Origin: Qipengyuania sp. HL-TH1
Lineage (GTDB): Bacteria > Pseudomonadota > Alphaproteobacteria > Sphingomonadales > Sphingomonadaceae
DNA: 64,000 nucleotides
Assembly (NCBI RefSeq): GCF_036365825.1
Contig: NZ_CP142675.1
Span: forward strand, 3,127,302 to 3,191,301
Reading direction: 5' to 3'
Shown here: in pieces, positions 26,820 to 36,355 of the stretch
How the letters are laid out: each line of letters opens with the position of its first letter
How positions within the stretch are numbered: position 1 is the first letter of the stretch
Made by a program: the position numbers and the translations under genes
Notes under the pieces: model-generated
Told to the model about the DNA's origin: nothing
What the model saw: the letters and a program-made list of their open reading frames with translations, nothing else
Databases searched by the model: none

Positions 26820-27860
26820 TCATTCGGCAAAGGCGCCGCCCAGGATCGCCGCCATTCCCGCACAATAGGCGACAAGCACGGCGATTGAATCGTAGCCCAT
26901 GCGGAGCATGGCCTTGTCCCGCCGTTCGAGCAGGCCGATCAGGACCAGCATGGTCAGCAATATGCCGAGGAGCGCGGCCACCATCGCGCTGCGATCGACC
27001 TGATTGAGTACGAGCGGACCCGCCGCCAAGATATCGATCAGCAGGATCAGCGTCACATCGAACATGTTTCCGCCCAATATATCGCCAATAGCCAATTCCA
27101 CACGGCGGATGCGAACCGCGGCAATTGCCGTGCTGAGTTCGGGCAGTGACGTGGCGAAGGCGAGTAGGGTCAGGCCCATCACTCCGGTATCGGTACCCGT
27201 TTGTTCGGCCATCCCCTCCGCCGCCAATGTCACGAGTGTGCCGCCTGCACAAATCAGCACGGCTGCTGTCACGGTGACGCCGACAAGTCGGATATTGGAA
27301 AGCTCGGAAGGAGCTTCTTCTTGTCGATCCACCTCCGGCAAGGCTTCCGGCGTCCAGCCTCTCGAAGAGACGCTCCTCCCTAACCGCCAGAGGCACAAAA
27401 GATAGATTGTGGCGATCAGCACCGGGAAGAAGCCGACCCCGATACCCCATAATTCCCAGTCGCCCACCATCACGCCCAGCGCCACGAGCACCAGAAGCAC
27501 GATGCTGACTGCCGCGTTGAGCATAACGCGCGGCCCCGGCACCATACTGGTCAGCGCATTTTTGCCCACGAACAGATCAGCCAGCGCGATGACGACCACC
27601 TGAAAGGCGACCCCGCCGACGAGATTATTGACCGCCATGCGCGGATTGTCGGAGATTACCGCAACGCTGGTGGTGGTGATTTCGGGCAACGAAGTCACCG
27701 CGCCCAGCAAGATGACGCCGATAGTCGCCTGTCCGATGCCACTCCGCTGCGATATCGTGTCGGCATAGCCCGCCAGCCGTGCTCCGGCGAACCAGACGAG
27801 CACGGCTCCGGTCAGGAACAGCGGGACGAGCGCGAACAGAGACAAGCCAGCAAGGCTCAT
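26820..27860 (-). CDS. CaCA-family cation exchanger (Na+/Ca2+ antiporter-like)
   Basis: 346 residues from the ATG at 27860, overlapping the stop of the upstream ZIP-like gene region by context (TGACATG). Two inverted halves each carry the alpha-repeat: GVILLGAVTSLPEITTTSVA (about 50-70) and LLAFATSLPELSTAIAAVR (about 225-245); the acidic SLPE residues bind the cation. About 10-11 TM segments, with a hydrophilic loop (EALPEVDRQEEAPSEL) between halves. It probably exports calcium or another divalent cation, and lies directly downstream of a ZIP-like transporter, suggesting a metal-handling pair. Confidence 0.85.
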   Translation of the reverse strand: MSLAGLSLFALVPLFLTGAVLVWFAGARLAGYADTISQRSGIGQATIGVILLGAVTSLPEITTTSVAVISDNPRMAVNNLVGGVAFQVVVIALADLFVGKNALTSMVPGPRVMLNAAVSIVLLVLVALGVMVGDWELWGIGVGFFPVLIATIYLLCLWRLGRSVSSRGWTPEALPEVDRQEEAPSELSNIRLVGVTVTAAVLICAGGTLVTLAAEGMAEQTGTDTGVMGLTLLAFATSLPELSTAIAAVRIRRVELAIGDILGGNMFDVTLILLIDILAAGPLVLNQVDRSAMVAALLGILLTMLVLIGLLERRDKAMLRMGYDSIAVLVAYCAGMAAILGGAFAE

Positions 27861-27861
27861 G

Positions 27862-28605
27862 TCACTGTCCAAGATAAGCCGAGGTCAACAGGAGTGCTCC
27901 GAAGCCCAGTGCGAAGGACGGGCTCGATATACGGCGCTTAGCCTTGGGCTGGTCGGCTTCGGGCACGATATCCTCGATCGTCGCGGTCAGTAGCAGGCCC
28001 GCGAACACAGCGAGCACGAAGCCCGTCAGCACATCCCCCGCTCCGGCCAACACGGTATACCCCGCGAACGCACCGATCACCGGAAGCAGCGGATAGATCG
28101 CCAGCGCGCTTAGCCGGTGCCTGCGCGTAATCTTTGCCGAGCGGAAATTCGCAGCGATGGCGAAGCCACCCGGCAAGTTGCCCGCCACTTGAGACAGGGC
28201 CAGCAGCAGCCCCAGTTCGCGCGCCACCGCTCCCCCGCCGCCGGTCATCAGTCCATCGGTCAGCAAGTCAACGCCCACTGCGGCATAGGCCCCCCAAGTG
28301 GTCGCACGGCCTGCGGCGCTACCAATTCGGTCGCGGATCTTTCGTGTGGCTTTGGCGATACTTGCGGAGCAGATTGCCCCGACGATCAGCGCCACGACCA
28401 ACAGCCAGGTCTCGATCCGCTCCTGCGAACGCGGGATGAGCTCAATTGCGGCAACCGCGGTGGCGATCCCAGCAGCGGCATGGAGCGCGCCGCCGACCAG
28501 CCATTCGGGCGGCTTGCGCCACTCGGCCAGCGCAACGCCAAGAAGATTACCCAGCGAAGGCAGCAGCGCGAGAGCGAGTACCGCAAGAAGGCCAGAAGAC
28601 TCCAT
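27862..28605 (-). CDS. ZIP-family-like metal transporter
   Basis: 247 residues with about 8 hydrophobic segments. HAAAGIATAVAAIELIPRS (about 42-60) and the GVDLLTDGLMTGGG plus SQVAGNLPGGFAIAANF segments resemble ZIP helices 4 and 5, although the usual HxxxE/HN metal ligands are partly replaced (Asp/Asn/Gln here), so metal selectivity may differ. It is followed by the CaCA exchanger gene with a 1-2 bp junction and starts 13 bp after the truncated PCMT-like gene. Confidence 0.65.
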   Translation of the reverse strand: MESSGLLAVLALALLPSLGNLLGVALAEWRKPPEWLVGGALHAAAGIATAVAAIELIPRSQERIETWLLVVALIVGAICSASIAKATRKIRDRIGSAAGRATTWGAYAAVGVDLLTDGLMTGGGGAVARELGLLLALSQVAGNLPGGFAIAANFRSAKITRRHRLSALAIYPLLPVIGAFAGYTVLAGAGDVLTGFVLAVFAGLLLTATIEDIVPEADQPKAKRRISSPSFALGFGALLLTSAYLGQ

Positions 28606-28617
28606 ACTGTCAGCGGA

Positions 28618-29031
28618 TCACCGCTTGAGCGCGTCCGGCACGCTATCGAACCGCACCGCCACCAAAATCGCGTCGAAGGGCGCCTCGTTCGGCAGACCCT
28701 TCAGACCATCTCCCGTAATGATCTCGCAATCGTCGTAGGCCAACTCCCTAATCCGCGCCGCCGCCTGCCTTGCCAGCGCCTCGTGCCACTTGATCGCATG
28801 GACCTGCCCAGCAGGGCGGGAGAGGACGGCTGCGGCATAACCCGTTACCGCCCCGACCTCGAGCAATCGGTCGTCTGCCCCGACTTCCCCCGCATCCATC
28901 CGGTGATCGACGTAGGTCTCGCGCGGGGCTTTGGCAAAGGCGGACAGAAACGCCTCGTCGCGAAAGCCGCGCGCGGCAATCTGGTTGCGGTTGATCAACT
29001 GGCGCCGGTCAGCATAGTCGGTGCCGCTCAC
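28618..29031 (-). pseudogene. Protein-L-isoaspartate methyltransferase-like gene, truncated
   Basis: 137 residues from a GTG with a GGAGGTG site; its first bases overlap the stop of the L,D-transpeptidase gene (GTGA). DRLLEVGAVTGYAAAVLSR is an altered SAM motif I (normally GTGSGYQAA), and CEIITGDGLKGLPNEAPFDA is the second motif. A normal PCMT has about 210 residues, and here the frame ends just after SVPDALK where the QL..GGR region (about 60 residues) should follow. With the altered glycine motif, activity is doubtful. It may be a decayed or repurposed methyltransferase. Confidence 0.65.
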
Positions 29032-30071
29032 GATGCACCTCCAGCCTGGTTGGCGAACACCACGCGCGTCCCCTGGCGCACCGCATCCGCCAGTTCCTTC
29101 GCATCCCAGTTGGTAAGCCTTACGCAGCCATGGCTGGCGGTCTTGCCGATCAGTTGCGGGTCGGGCGATCCGTGGATGCCATATCCGGGTTTGCTCAGAT
29201 CGATCCAAATGCCGCCCACCGGATTGTTCGGCCCGGGCGGGACGATCAGCGTTTCGTCGGGACCCCATTCGCGCCCGCTCGGATCGAAGGTATAGTTTGC
29301 ATCGGGCGCTACCGCGACCACCTCCATCGAACCGGAGGGGCTGGGAAATTGCGCGCTGCCCACCGTCGCGGGATAACTGGCAAGGATATTGCCCCGCTCG
29401 TCGAAAGCGACGACCGAATTGTCCGACTTGCGGACCTCAATCCGGGCGACCTGCGAAGGAAGTGTTTCCTCTCGATGCGCAACAATAGTGATCCGCGTCC
29501 CCACGCGGCTGAAATCGGCCTCGGGATTGAGCGCCCGAAGCAGGTCCTGATCCATATGGAACCGGTCTGCGATCAGCTCCTGCGGCGAGGTCCAGCCAAC
29601 ACGTTCCAGCGCTGCCATTGCCGACATAGCGTCGGGAACACGAAAGAACGGTCCGTCCACGTCGTCGCGCGTGATCGTGTAGGTCTGGAAAATCTCACCG
29701 CTCTGCGACTTTATCAGTGATCGCATCAGCTGCGGATCGAGGCCTCCCTCAGCAGGAAGCCCGCGGGCGCGTCGGAAATGCTGGATCGCCCGCATCGTGT
29801 TGCCGCCCATGTAACCATCGATCACGCCGGGCGAATGGCGGCTTCGATCGAGCATAACCTGCGCGGCAAGCACTACGCGCGAACGAGCGCCAGAAAATGC
29901 CGTTTCCGGCACCGAGGGTGGGATTTTCAGATCAAGACTTTCGCTTTGTGTCGTCTCGATACCCGCTTCGGTATCGGTTGTTGACTGGGCCGGCGATACC
30001 GAGGGAACACAGAGAAGCGCGGTGGCGATCAACACCACCAAATTTCGGTCAATGCGAAGAAATCCAAGCAT
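29028..30071 (-). CDS. Periplasmic L,D-transpeptidase with peptidoglycan-binding domain
   Basis: 347 residues from the ATG at 30071. N-terminal signal-like segment (LVVLIATALLCVPSVSPAQS). A PG_binding_1 domain lies at about 60-125 (GVIDGYMGGNTMRAIQHFRR), followed by a LysM-like stretch (VGTRITIVAHRE), then a YkuD catalytic domain with the HG...SHGCVRL signature; His 314 and Cys 316 are the catalytic pair. It cross-links peptidoglycan stems 3-3 or attaches proteins to them. The ribosome site is weak. Overlaps the following PCMT-like gene by four bases. Confidence 0.87.
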   Translation of the reverse strand: MLGFLRIDRNLVVLIATALLCVPSVSPAQSTTDTEAGIETTQSESLDLKIPPSVPETAFSGARSRVVLAAQVMLDRSRHSPGVIDGYMGGNTMRAIQHFRRARGLPAEGGLDPQLMRSLIKSQSGEIFQTYTITRDDVDGPFFRVPDAMSAMAALERVGWTSPQELIADRFHMDQDLLRALNPEADFSRVGTRITIVAHREETLPSQVARIEVRKSDNSVVAFDERGNILASYPATVGSAQFPSPSGSMEVVAVAPDANYTFDPSGREWGPDETLIVPPGPNNPVGGIWIDLSKPGYGIHGSPDPQLIGKTASHGCVRLTNWDAKELADAVRQGTRVVFANQAGGAS

Positions 30072-30219
30072 GGTTAAGTAACTGGGCTGTCCGCGCGGAT
30101 GTTCCGATCTGGTCAATTCCGAGAAAGCTGTTGAGCGTACGATCTGACATTTAAACCAAGGACGCGCATCCGACGTACACAAGCAGCATCCCGATTTCAG
30201 GCGGCGCTACTAAACCGGA

Positions 30220-31596
30220 TTACCTCGTGGTGGACGTTGTGGACGGCGGCCGTGCCCCGCCAAGCACCTGGGTCCTGTCCTGCGGGGAAGCGCGGCGTAC
30301 TGCACCGCGTGGGGCGATACGCCAAACGGTGTTCGACACATCATCCGCGACATATAATACGCCACGCGCCTCGTCGTATGTCACGCCCACCGGACGCCCC
30401 CTCGCATGCCCGTCTTTCAAGAAACCTGTGAGCAGGTCGATCGGCCGCCCATCCGGGCGTCCACCACGGAAGGGCACAAAGACGACCTTGTAGCCCGACG
30501 GATCGGCGCGGTTCCAGCTTCCGTGCATCCCGACGAAAGCACCTTCGCCGAACCGGCCACCCAAGCCACCGTCGGTTGTGAAATCGACACCAAGTGCGGC
30601 AACATGTGAGCCCAGCGCGTAGTCAGGCACTACGGCCTTTTTGACCAGGTCGGGCCTCGCCGGCTTGATCCTCGGATCGACGTTTTGACCGTAGTAACTG
30701 TAGGGCCAGCCATAAAAGGCACCGTCGCGCACGGAAGTCAGGTAATCAGGCACGAGTTGCGGTCCAAGTTCGTCACGCTCGTTGACGACCGCCCAAAGCT
30801 GCTCGTTCCACGGGTCAAAAGCGAGTGCTGTGGGGTTGCGGATGCCGGAGGCAAAAATCCGGCTGGCGCCCGTTTCGCGGTCTATTTCCCATATGACCGC
30901 ACGGTCCTCTTCCACATCCATGCCGCGTTCGCCGACATTACTGTTCGAGCCAATGCCTACATATAACTTCGAGCCATCGGGGCTGGCGGTCATCGCCTTC
31001 GTCCAATGGTGATTGATCTTGGCAGGGAGCTTTGTAACTTCGGTGCCAGATCCCGCGATACTGGTCGCTCCCTCGGAATATTCAAAGCTTACCAGATTTC
31101 CCTGATTGGCTACGTAGAGCGTGCCATCAACGAAAGCTAAGCCGTAGGGTGCATCGAGACCCTCGATAAAAGTAGTCTGGAGATCGGTCTGCCCATCTCC
31201 GTCCTCATCGCGCAGCAGCGTTATCCGGTCTCCGCCTTCGACCGGGCTTTTGCCGCGCTTCTTTATCCAGCCTGCGATAACATCCTTGGGCCTCAACTTT
31301 GGCGCCTTGCCGCCAGAACCCTCGGCGACCAGAATGTCCCCATTGGGCAGCACGAGCGTCTGCCGTGGAATCTTCAGATCCTGTGCAATGGCGGAAACAG
31401 TGTACCCCTCGGGTACGATGGGTAGTTCGTCCCCCCATCCTTCCGGCGTCGGAATTTCCATCGCCGGCACGAGAGCATCGTTCTGTTCGGGAAGCTCGGG
31501 ACGCTCGCCAGTCTGATCGAGATCGGGATCGCTGCTGACCTGGCACGCGGCAAGCGCGAAAGTAAGCGGCAAGACGAGATAGGCTAGGCGGTTCAT
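30220..31596 (-). CDS. PQQ-dependent sugar/sorbosone dehydrogenase-type lipoprotein
   Basis: 458 residues from the ATG at 31596 (GGAG site). Lipobox LAAC (Cys about 18). The rest is a six-bladed propeller of the soluble glucose/L-sorbosone dehydrogenase type: LPNGDILVAEGSGG, DAPYGLAFVDGTLYVANQG, HHWTKAMTASPDGSKLYVGI, ASGIRNPTALAFDPWNEQLW and GMHGSWNR. His and Arg in these blocks line the PQQ/active site in relatives. It is likely to oxidise a sugar or aldehyde in the periplasm and pass electrons to the respiratory chain. Overlaps the next membrane gene by four bases (ATGA) and is the last gene of the oxidase operon. Confidence 0.82.
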   Translation of the reverse strand: MNRLAYLVLPLTFALAACQVSSDPDLDQTGERPELPEQNDALVPAMEIPTPEGWGDELPIVPEGYTVSAIAQDLKIPRQTLVLPNGDILVAEGSGGKAPKLRPKDVIAGWIKKRGKSPVEGGDRITLLRDEDGDGQTDLQTTFIEGLDAPYGLAFVDGTLYVANQGNLVSFEYSEGATSIAGSGTEVTKLPAKINHHWTKAMTASPDGSKLYVGIGSNSNVGERGMDVEEDRAVIWEIDRETGASRIFASGIRNPTALAFDPWNEQLWAVVNERDELGPQLVPDYLTSVRDGAFYGWPYSYYGQNVDPRIKPARPDLVKKAVVPDYALGSHVAALGVDFTTDGGLGGRFGEGAFVGMHGSWNRADPSGYKVVFVPFRGGRPDGRPIDLLTGFLKDGHARGRPVGVTYDEARGVLYVADDVSNTVWRIAPRGAVRRASPQDRTQVLGGARPPSTTSTTR

Positions 31597-32027
31597 GCAC
31601 GTTTCTCCACCGTCTGGGTGCTGTAGGCGACAAACGCTGCGATCAAGGCCAGGATCGAGCACAGTATCGAAAGCACGAGGCCCAAAGTGCCGACGGAATG
31701 CCAGCCATCACGAGCATGCTGGAAAGCATTCAGCACACCGAGACCGAACATTGCGGCGATGACAATCAGATAGAGCGTACCGCGACCTTTCGCGTGTCGA
31801 GCTCGTCCGAAGAAGAGGGCGAGCAGTGCCGAGGCGAGGACCAGGCCAGCGAACAGGTCTGCCCCGGCAATGAGCCAGGACGAGAAGTTGGACCACTGGA
31901 TCTCCGCCGTATTCAGATAGGTTATATCGGTAAGTAGAGCGGCAGGATAAAGCGCCACGGGAAAGGCGAGCAGTATCGCGTGCAAGGGATTTGCAAAAGA
32001 ACGAGAATTAGTGACTGTGCGATCCAT
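31593..32027 (-). CDS. DUF2231-like four-helix membrane protein
   Basis: 144 residues from the ATG at 32027 (GAGGAG, 9 bp); a GTG at 32057 is the alternative. Four hydrophobic helices with a histidine in the first (NPLHAILLAFPVALYPAALL) and another in GLGVLNAFQHARDGWHSVG resemble DUF2231 proteins, sometimes proposed to bind haem. Situated between the small membrane gene and the sugar dehydrogenase, it may link the dehydrogenase to the quinone pool or oxidase (inference). Confidence 0.7.
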   Translation of the reverse strand: MDRTVTNSRSFANPLHAILLAFPVALYPAALLTDITYLNTAEIQWSNFSSWLIAGADLFAGLVLASALLALFFGRARHAKGRGTLYLIVIAAMFGLGVLNAFQHARDGWHSVGTLGLVLSILCSILALIAAFVAYSTQTVEKRA

Positions 32028-32062
32028 GCGGGCAATCTCCTCTTCCGGCTTTGCCACTCTGA

Positions 32063-32365
32063 CTAACCAACAATCGCGGGGAAGGTGCCGAAGATTACAC
32101 CCGCCCCAGCCAGACCGAGGGCGCCGAGAGCGAGCGGCGAGCGTGGAGCACGTAGCCTCAGGACTTGTCCCAGCAATGCGGCGATTGCGATGAGACCAGC
32201 TCCTATCGCGATGATCCGCGCGATCCCGTCATCGGGGAAAACCAGCACTCCGGTGTAGCTGATAGCGAAATGCGCCGACCAGATCACGAAGGCGATCAGA
32301 AGCGTGCGATAGATCGAAGGACGGTCGATGGGCTCGCCAATCTCGCTGTTCTTTGCTTCAGACAC
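32063..32365 (-). CDS. Small three-helix membrane protein of the oxidase operon
   Basis: 100 residues with three hydrophobic helices (LLIAFVIWSAHFAISYTGVL, IIAIGAGLIAIAALLGQVL, LALGALGLAGAGVIFGTF). The start overlaps the end of the subunit I+III gene by eight bases, so it is likely an accessory subunit or assembly partner of that oxidase. No homology is recognised beyond this. One histidine lies in the first helix. Confidence 0.6.
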   Translation of the reverse strand: MSEAKNSEIGEPIDRPSIYRTLLIAFVIWSAHFAISYTGVLVFPDDGIARIIAIGAGLIAIAALLGQVLRLRAPRSPLALGALGLAGAGVIFGTFPAIVG

Positions 32366-34895
32366 CGGGGAACACCCTCGGCAAGAGAGTAAAGACCATG
32401 CCCTGCAGCGCGCAGAACATTATGAAACGTGCGACAATATCCATGGTGACGTTTGTCGGAGTGGTCATGATTCCCCGCGCTTCGCGAAAAGCGAGATAGG
32501 TGGCCATGATGACAGCGACCACGACCACCTGTCCCTGAAGCACCGAAAGCATAAAAACAGTCGCACCCATCCCATTCGCGGTGGGTTCAAGACCCGTCGC
32601 GAGCCATCCAGTCACATCGAGGTATAAGGCTCCGACCAGCAGGGTCGCAGCAAGTGCCTCCAGCATCCAGGGCAGGTCTTCGGCAAGCCGCCCTTCTTTC
32701 GATGCGAGAAACCGACGCCCGCCCCAGGCCGCAAGAAGCGCCGCCGCTTCTATCCCGACAATGATTGCAGTTGCGCCGAGCGGCGGAGGCGCACTCCAGA
32801 CTTCGGGATTGATGCCATAGAGATAGAGGTAGGCGAACACGGCCATGAAGCCGATCATGCCGATTACGACCATCAAAGTGTTCAACGCCCACCAGCCGTG
32901 GCTTTTCGGCCCGGTGATGGCGATCGGAACTTCGATACCGCCGCCGATGTCGGCGCTTTCCTGTTTGATGGGACGGTCGGTTTCCCAAAGCCATCGAAGC
33001 GTACTTAGCACTGCTACAATCCCGCAAAACACTGCAAAGGCGTAGCCCTGCACCGTCAGCGAGAGGAAAAAGAGAGCGGTGAACACAGCTGCTGACAATG
33101 GCCATGGCGACGGGCCGGGCATGAGTTGAACGTACTGTGGTTCAGCCATCACGGTCGAGGTGATCAACGTCTCGCGCTGACCAGTGGCAGAGTTCGGGAG
33201 GAAATAGCGCCCTTCTTCGACTTCCTTCGAGATTTGGGGGCGATCCCATAAAGGCTCGCGAGACGTAACCAGCGGGATCGAGCGAGTGGAGTACAAACCG
33301 GTGGGAAGCCATTCGAGCGTACCGCCCCCGTAGATATTGCCTGCATCGTCATGAACCGTGAAACGAAAGCGGCGCGCGAGATCGAACAGGAAAAGGAGTA
33401 TCCCAGCGGCCATCACGAAAGCGCCGATGGTGGACACCAGATTGAGCAGATCGAGATCGCGCCCGGGCAAATAGGTATAGACCCTGCGCGGCATACCCAT
33501 CAAGCCGGTCAGGTGCATGGGGAAGAAAGTGATGTGAAGACCCGCGAACATCAGCCCGAAGACCCACTTCCCGACACGCTCAGATAGCGCCCGGCTGCTA
33601 GTCATGCCGTGCCAGTGGTAGAACGCGGCGAACATCGGGAAAACCATGCCGCCCATCAGCACGTAATGGAGGTGGGCGACGATGAAATAGGTGTCATGCG
33701 CCTGCCAGTCGAAGGGCACCATGCCCACCATAACGCCGGTCAACCCACCCATCGTGAAAATCACTACGCTGCCGACTACGAATAGCGCAGGCGTGGTCCA
33801 TCTTATCTTGCCGCTGGCAAGCGTCGCAATCCAGCAGAACACCTGGATGCCGGCCGGCAGGCTGACCGCCATGCTGGCGGCGGAGAAATAGCCTGCCGAG
33901 ACGCGCGGCATGTCGGTAGTGAACATGTGATGCGCCCAGACGCCGAAGCTGATGAAGCCGGTAGCGACCAGCGCCAGAACGTTGAGGCGGTACCCAACGA
34001 GCGGCACCTTGGCGACTGCGGCCACCATCATGCTCATCAGACCCGCGGCTGGGATAAAGATAATGTAGACTTCTGGATGGCCGAAAAACCAGAAGAGGTG
34101 TTGCCACAGCATGGGATCGCCGCCGCGTAGCGCATCGAAGAAAGGCCAATTGAAAGCTCGTTCGATCTCCAGCAGCATCGTGCACAGGATCACACTGGGG
34201 AAAGCGACCACGATCATTACCGCGAACACCAGCATGGCCCACGCAAACATCGGCATCTTGTCGAGGGTCATCCCCGGCGCGCGGGTGCGCAGCACACCCA
34301 CGATGATCTCGATCGCTCCGGCAATGGCCGAGATCTCGATGAAGCCGATGCCGAGCAACCAGAAGTCTGTATTGATACCGGGACTGAAGGCGATGCTCGT
34401 CAGCGGGGGATACATGAACCAGCCGCCGTCGGGCGCCAACCCCACGAACAGCGAGAGAAAAAACATCGTTCCGCCTACGAAATAGGCCCAGAAGGCGAAT
34501 GCTGACAGCCTGGGAAACGGTAGATCGCGTGCCGCCAGCATCTGCGGCAAAAGCATGATCCCGATCGCCTCCACCATTGGCACGGCAAACAGGAACATCA
34601 TCACCGTTCCGTGCATGGTGAAGAACTGGTTATAGGTATCGACGCCGAGGAAATCCTGCATCGGAGCGGCGAGTTGCACACGCATGCCCAGCGCCAGAAT
34701 TCCTGCTGCTAAGAAGAAGCCGAAAGCAGTGACGACGTACCAGAAGCCAACGTAGTTGTTATTGACCGCGGTAAGACGTGCCCACCCCTTGGGCGCGCGC
34801 CAGATGCGGTTCAATTCTTCGACTTCGCTATCGGGACGCTTCTCGGTGGGGAAGCGCTCATAGAGCGAATAATCGAAACCCGTCTCGGATCTCAT
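32358..34895 (-). CDS. ctaD: Cytochrome c oxidase subunits I+III fusion
   Basis: 845 residues. Residues about 40-570 form subunit I of an A1-type haem-copper oxidase: His 95 (MHGTV) and His 410 bind low-spin haem; His 408 binds haem a3; His 273, 322 and 323 bind CuB (GHPEVY, AHHMF); Tyr 277 is the crosslinked tyrosine; Glu 275 in HPEVY is the D-channel glutamate. Residues about 620-845 add five to six helices of subunit III. I+III fusions occur in caa3-type oxidases. Overlaps the subunit II gene by four bases (ATGA). It reduces oxygen at the cytoplasmic membrane and pumps protons. Confidence 0.92.
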   Translation of the reverse strand: MRSETGFDYSLYERFPTEKRPDSEVEELNRIWRAPKGWARLTAVNNNYVGFWYVVTAFGFFLAAGILALGMRVQLAAPMQDFLGVDTYNQFFTMHGTVMMFLFAVPMVEAIGIMLLPQMLAARDLPFPRLSAFAFWAYFVGGTMFFLSLFVGLAPDGGWFMYPPLTSIAFSPGINTDFWLLGIGFIEISAIAGAIEIIVGVLRTRAPGMTLDKMPMFAWAMLVFAVMIVVAFPSVILCTMLLEIERAFNWPFFDALRGGDPMLWQHLFWFFGHPEVYIIFIPAAGLMSMMVAAVAKVPLVGYRLNVLALVATGFISFGVWAHHMFTTDMPRVSAGYFSAASMAVSLPAGIQVFCWIATLASGKIRWTTPALFVVGSVVIFTMGGLTGVMVGMVPFDWQAHDTYFIVAHLHYVLMGGMVFPMFAAFYHWHGMTSSRALSERVGKWVFGLMFAGLHITFFPMHLTGLMGMPRRVYTYLPGRDLDLLNLVSTIGAFVMAAGILLFLFDLARRFRFTVHDDAGNIYGGGTLEWLPTGLYSTRSIPLVTSREPLWDRPQISKEVEEGRYFLPNSATGQRETLITSTVMAEPQYVQLMPGPSPWPLSAAVFTALFFLSLTVQGYAFAVFCGIVAVLSTLRWLWETDRPIKQESADIGGGIEVPIAITGPKSHGWWALNTLMVVIGMIGFMAVFAYLYLYGINPEVWSAPPPLGATAIIVGIEAAALLAAWGGRRFLASKEGRLAEDLPWMLEALAATLLVGALYLDVTGWLATGLEPTANGMGATVFMLSVLQGQVVVVAVIMATYLAFREARGIMTTPTNVTMDIVARFIMFCALQGMVFTLLPRVFPGV

Positions 34896-35938
34896 TTCTG
34901 CTGCTCGAGCCAGATGGCGATAGCTTCGAGCTCGTCGGCATTGAGCATGTCATAGCTCGGCATGCGATTGCCAGGCTTGAGCGATTGGCTGTCGCCGATC
35001 CAACCAATCAGCGTCCCGCGGTTGTTCGGCAAAATACCCGCTCCCAGCGTCCGGCGCGACCCAACATGGGTGAGGTCCGGGCCAGCGAGGCCGTTTGCCT
35101 CAGTCCCTGCGACACGATGGCAGGCAGCACACCCGGACTGCATGAATAGTGTTCTTCCGGACTGCTGACCGGAATTTGTGTTAGCGCCCGCACCCGTACG
35201 CGTAACTGTTGATCGCTCCGAACCCTGCGTCCCTGATCCGGACGATGATTCTACTTGCCGCGTTATGTCGAGGCCCGCTGAAACGAGGCGCTCATTCCGC
35301 TCGGCATACCATTCTCGAAAATCGTCGTCCTCATGCGCTACGGCAACGAAGCCCATCAGCGCATGTTGCCGCCCGCAATACTCCGCGCACACCCCGCCGA
35401 ATTCTCCTGGGCGATCGGCTTCGATCCGCAGCAGTGTGCGTCGCCCGGGGATCATGTCCTTCTTTCCCGATAGATGCGGCACCCAAAAGCTGTGAATCAC
35501 ATCGGCGGATTCCAGTTCGAGCACCACCGGACGTCCGACGGGAATGTGAATCTCATTCGCATCTTCCATCACAACCGCGCCCGATGGGTCCAGATATTGC
35601 ACACGGAACCACCACATTTCACCGGTAACGCGAATACGCATCTCGTCCCCGTGGATCGGCTCTGTCAGGCTGGCCGTAAGTGTGAGTCCCCACACCAGTA
35701 GCGCGGTCAATACGACGCCCGGAAAGGCCACCCCGCCGAGCAAGATCGCGCGTTCGCCTCCTAGCTTCGCTTTCCACTTGTCTGGTCCCTTGATGGCGAC
35801 CCAAAGAGCAAACACCACGACCAATGTGACGAAAGCGCCCAAACCGAAAAGCGACCAGGCCAGGGTTGTAACTTTGCCTGAATACGGACCTGCCGGGTCG
35901 AGTACCGGAGGTGGCCAACCCCAAAGTGCGTCAATCAT
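34892..35938 (-). CDS. ctaC: Cytochrome c oxidase subunit II with C-terminal cytochrome c domain
   Basis: 348 residues from the ATG at 35938, which overlaps the stop of the cytochrome gene upstream (an ATG 12 bp earlier is possible). Two TM helices (about 24-44, 65-87), then the cupredoxin domain with the CuA ligands in CAEYCGRQHALM. A flexible Ser/Gly/Thr linker follows (about 230-255), then a haem c domain with CAACH and a C-terminal Met in NRMPSY. The fused haem c is the hallmark of caa3-type oxidases and accepts electrons directly. Confidence 0.9.
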   Translation of the reverse strand: MIDALWGWPPPVLDPAGPYSGKVTTLAWSLFGLGAFVTLVVVFALWVAIKGPDKWKAKLGGERAILLGGVAFPGVVLTALLVWGLTLTASLTEPIHGDEMRIRVTGEMWWFRVQYLDPSGAVVMEDANEIHIPVGRPVVLELESADVIHSFWVPHLSGKKDMIPGRRTLLRIEADRPGEFGGVCAEYCGRQHALMGFVAVAHEDDDFREWYAERNERLVSAGLDITRQVESSSGSGTQGSERSTVTRTGAGANTNSGQQSGRTLFMQSGCAACHRVAGTEANGLAGPDLTHVGSRRTLGAGILPNNRGTLIGWIGDSQSLKPGNRMPSYDMLNADELEAIAIWLEQQK

Positions 35939-36338
35939 GGTCGAGACCATACAAATAGGCTGCGATATCTGCCGCCTCAGCCTCGCTAATTGGCATTGGC
36001 GGCATGGAAGAGCCCTCCTTCACGGAAGGTGCGTTGCGGATGAAGGCCGCCAATACGTCCGGCCGGTTCGGCAATTGGCCAGCTATCAAGCCGACATCGT
36101 CGAAGCCATCAAGCGATGGTCCCAAGCGCCCGGATGGCCAGTCCAGCCCGGGAATTTCGTGGCAAGATCCACAGCCTGCGCGCTTGATTGCTATTAAGCC
36201 GCGATCCTTCGGTCCGATAGCCGGCTCTCGCCGCGTCTCGACCGGGTCCTTGCATGCGGCAAGCGCTGCACAAGCGGCTAAGGCTACGCCGGCCACGATG
36301 GCTTTCCAATTCCGATGCTCCACACTCCCCATTCCCAT
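35931..36338 (-). CDS. c-type cytochrome lipoprotein
   Basis: 135 residues with a lipoprotein signal ending at LAAC (Cys about 29). One haem motif, CGSCH, and a likely axial Met in MPPMPIS. Its last codons overlap the start of the subunit II gene, so it is the first gene of the oxidase operon. It probably feeds electrons to the CuA/haem c subunit. Divergently transcribed from the di-haem cytochrome 18 bp away; the shared intergenic region must hold both promoters or the two reads overlap. Confidence 0.85.
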   Translation of the reverse strand: MGMGSVEHRNWKAIVAGVALAACAALAACKDPVETRREPAIGPKDRGLIAIKRAGCGSCHEIPGLDWPSGRLGPSLDGFDDVGLIAGQLPNRPDVLAAFIRNAPSVKEGSSMPPMPISEAEAADIAAYLYGLDHD

Positions 36339-36355
36339 GGGAACCGGACAATTGC

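Noticed and set aside
26650..27450. 266-residue minus-strand frame overlapping the CaCA exchanger gene
   Set aside because: Arg/Gly-rich out-of-frame reading of the exchanger; the other frame contains both SLPE alpha-repeats.
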